From Alistipes sp. (GTDB lineage: Bacteria; Bacteroidota; Bacteroidia; Bacteroidales; Rikenellaceae): a DNA stretch of 5,909 nucleotides. The position numbers and the translations under genes were made by a program. Under the pieces are notes generated by a model. The model had not been told where the DNA came from. It did no database searches and saw nothing but the letters and a program-made list of their open reading frames with translations. This document shows positions 5,383 through 5,909 of this stretch, piece after piece (positions within the stretch are counted from its first letter, which is position 1; every line of letters starts with the position of its first letter). The stretch covers positions 1 through 5,909 of the forward strand of contig JAGBTW010000117.1 in the NCBI GenBank assembly GCA_017631135.1. The letters run 5' to 3'.

Positions 5383-5909
5383 ATGAACAGTAAGTACCAA
5401 CTTCCAAAAGATGGCGGACTCATAAAGGAGTCTGCACCAAAAGATATTGTGCACCGATATGAGCGCATGCCAACTCGCGTATTCGAGAGCGAGTATGATG
5501 GCGTGCAGTATGTCGCAGATGTGATATGTCGTTTAGTGCGCAACCATGTAGACAACGCCTCGGCACGCGACATCTACGAGGAGCTACCACCCTTTGTGCT
5601 TGGTCTTACGACGGGTCGTACACCCATAGGTCTTTACCGCGAGTTGGTAAGACGTTACAGGGCTGGTGATATATCGTTCAAGAGCGTCGCCGTATACTCG
5701 CTCGACGAGTTCTACCCCATACGTCGCACCGAGCAGCAGAGCCGTAACTTCCGTATTCACGACGAGTTCCTAAAGCACATCGACATACAGCCCGAGAATG
5801 TGCACATTCCCGACGGCTCGGTAGCAGAGAAGGATGTTTCGGAGTATTGCGCAAACTTCGATAAGTCGATTCGCAAAATCGACCTTATGATCATAGGCTT
5901 CGGCGAGCA
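5383..5909 (+). CDS. nagB: Glucosamine-6-phosphate deaminase, Bacteroidetes extended form, 3' truncated by window edge
   Basis: The frame starts at ATG 5383 and is open to the window edge (175 whole codons). Family knowledge: the cytoplasmic enzyme converts glucosamine 6-phosphate to fructose 6-phosphate and ammonia, the last step of amino-sugar catabolism. Visible motifs are the phosphate-binding loop LGLTTGRTP (73-81), VAVYSLDEFYPI (102-113) with the catalytic Asp108 equivalent to Asp72 of E. coli NagB, the QSRNF region (119-123), NVHIPDG (139-145) and the start of the next motif, IDLMIIGFGE (166-175), where the window ends. The TGRTP loop lies about 35 residues later than in E. coli NagB. 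This N-terminal extension is typical of the long Bacteroidetes form, which in many species carries a C-terminal PIG-L/LmbE-like deacetylase domain; that end is not visible here. The ATG fits the promoter boxes and leader upstream. An unrelated sugar-phosphate isomerase of the same fold is unlikely given the SLDE motif. Confidence 0.92.
   Translation, partial: MNSKYQLPKDGGLIKESAPKDIVHRYERMPTRVFESEYDGVQYVADVICRLVRNHVDNASARDIYEELPPFVLGLTTGRTPIGLYRELVRRYRAGDISFKSVAVYSLDEFYPIRRTEQQSRNFRIHDEFLKHIDIQPENVHIPDGSVAEKDVSEYCANFDKSIRKIDLMIIGFGE

Overview
The window looks like a chromosomal segment of a gut Bacteroidales species, probably Alistipes or a relative in the Rikenellaceae. The reasons are promoter elements of the Bacteroidetes type (TAnnTTTG), no strong Shine-Dalgarno sequences, a lipoprotein signal followed by acidic residues as in surface-exported Bacteroidetes lipoproteins, a reverse-type rubrerythrin (NADH peroxidase), a TPR-transmembrane-HTH protein, and a glucosamine-6-phosphate deaminase with the N-terminal extension of the Bacteroidetes form. 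The genus is inference; the phylum is fairly secure.

Layout. At the left edge is the C-terminal half of a rubrerythrin/NADH peroxidase (1-296, +), closed by a strong intrinsic terminator (322-357). Positions 358-942 carry no convincing gene. They hold a dispersed repeat copy (408-486), a minus-strand intrinsic terminator (504-559), a short inverted repeat (731-758), and a set of degenerate repeats next to the end of the next gene (797-939). The minus-strand gene at 943-2649 encodes a membrane regulator: N-terminal membrane or lipoprotein signal, TPR-like helical repeats, one transmembrane helix, a coiled coil and a LuxR-like C-terminal helix-turn-helix. Divergent from it, across about 140 bp with a promoter-like element for each direction, lies a complete type I pullulanase lipoprotein (2791-4761, +) with its own terminator (4783-4824).

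Positions 4825-5382 are again gene-free but rich in structure. They hold a second copy of the dispersed repeat (4922-4999), a run of three hairpins (5022-5080), and a nested palindrome of about 130 nt that folds into a four-way, cloverleaf-like junction (5130-5261). They end in two TATCTTTG promoter boxes and a perfect 17-nt inverted repeat just before the last gene. That gene (5383 to the right edge, +) is the start of a glucosamine-6-phosphate deaminase.

Functionally, the pullulanase should debranch alpha-glucans at or outside the cell surface. The deaminase feeds amino-sugar carbon into glycolysis, and the rubrerythrin removes peroxide. Control of the divergent pullulanase by the membrane regulator is a reasonable but untested inference. 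No phage, CRISPR or transposase gene is visible. The least explained material is the palindromic and repeated DNA in the two gene-free stretches.
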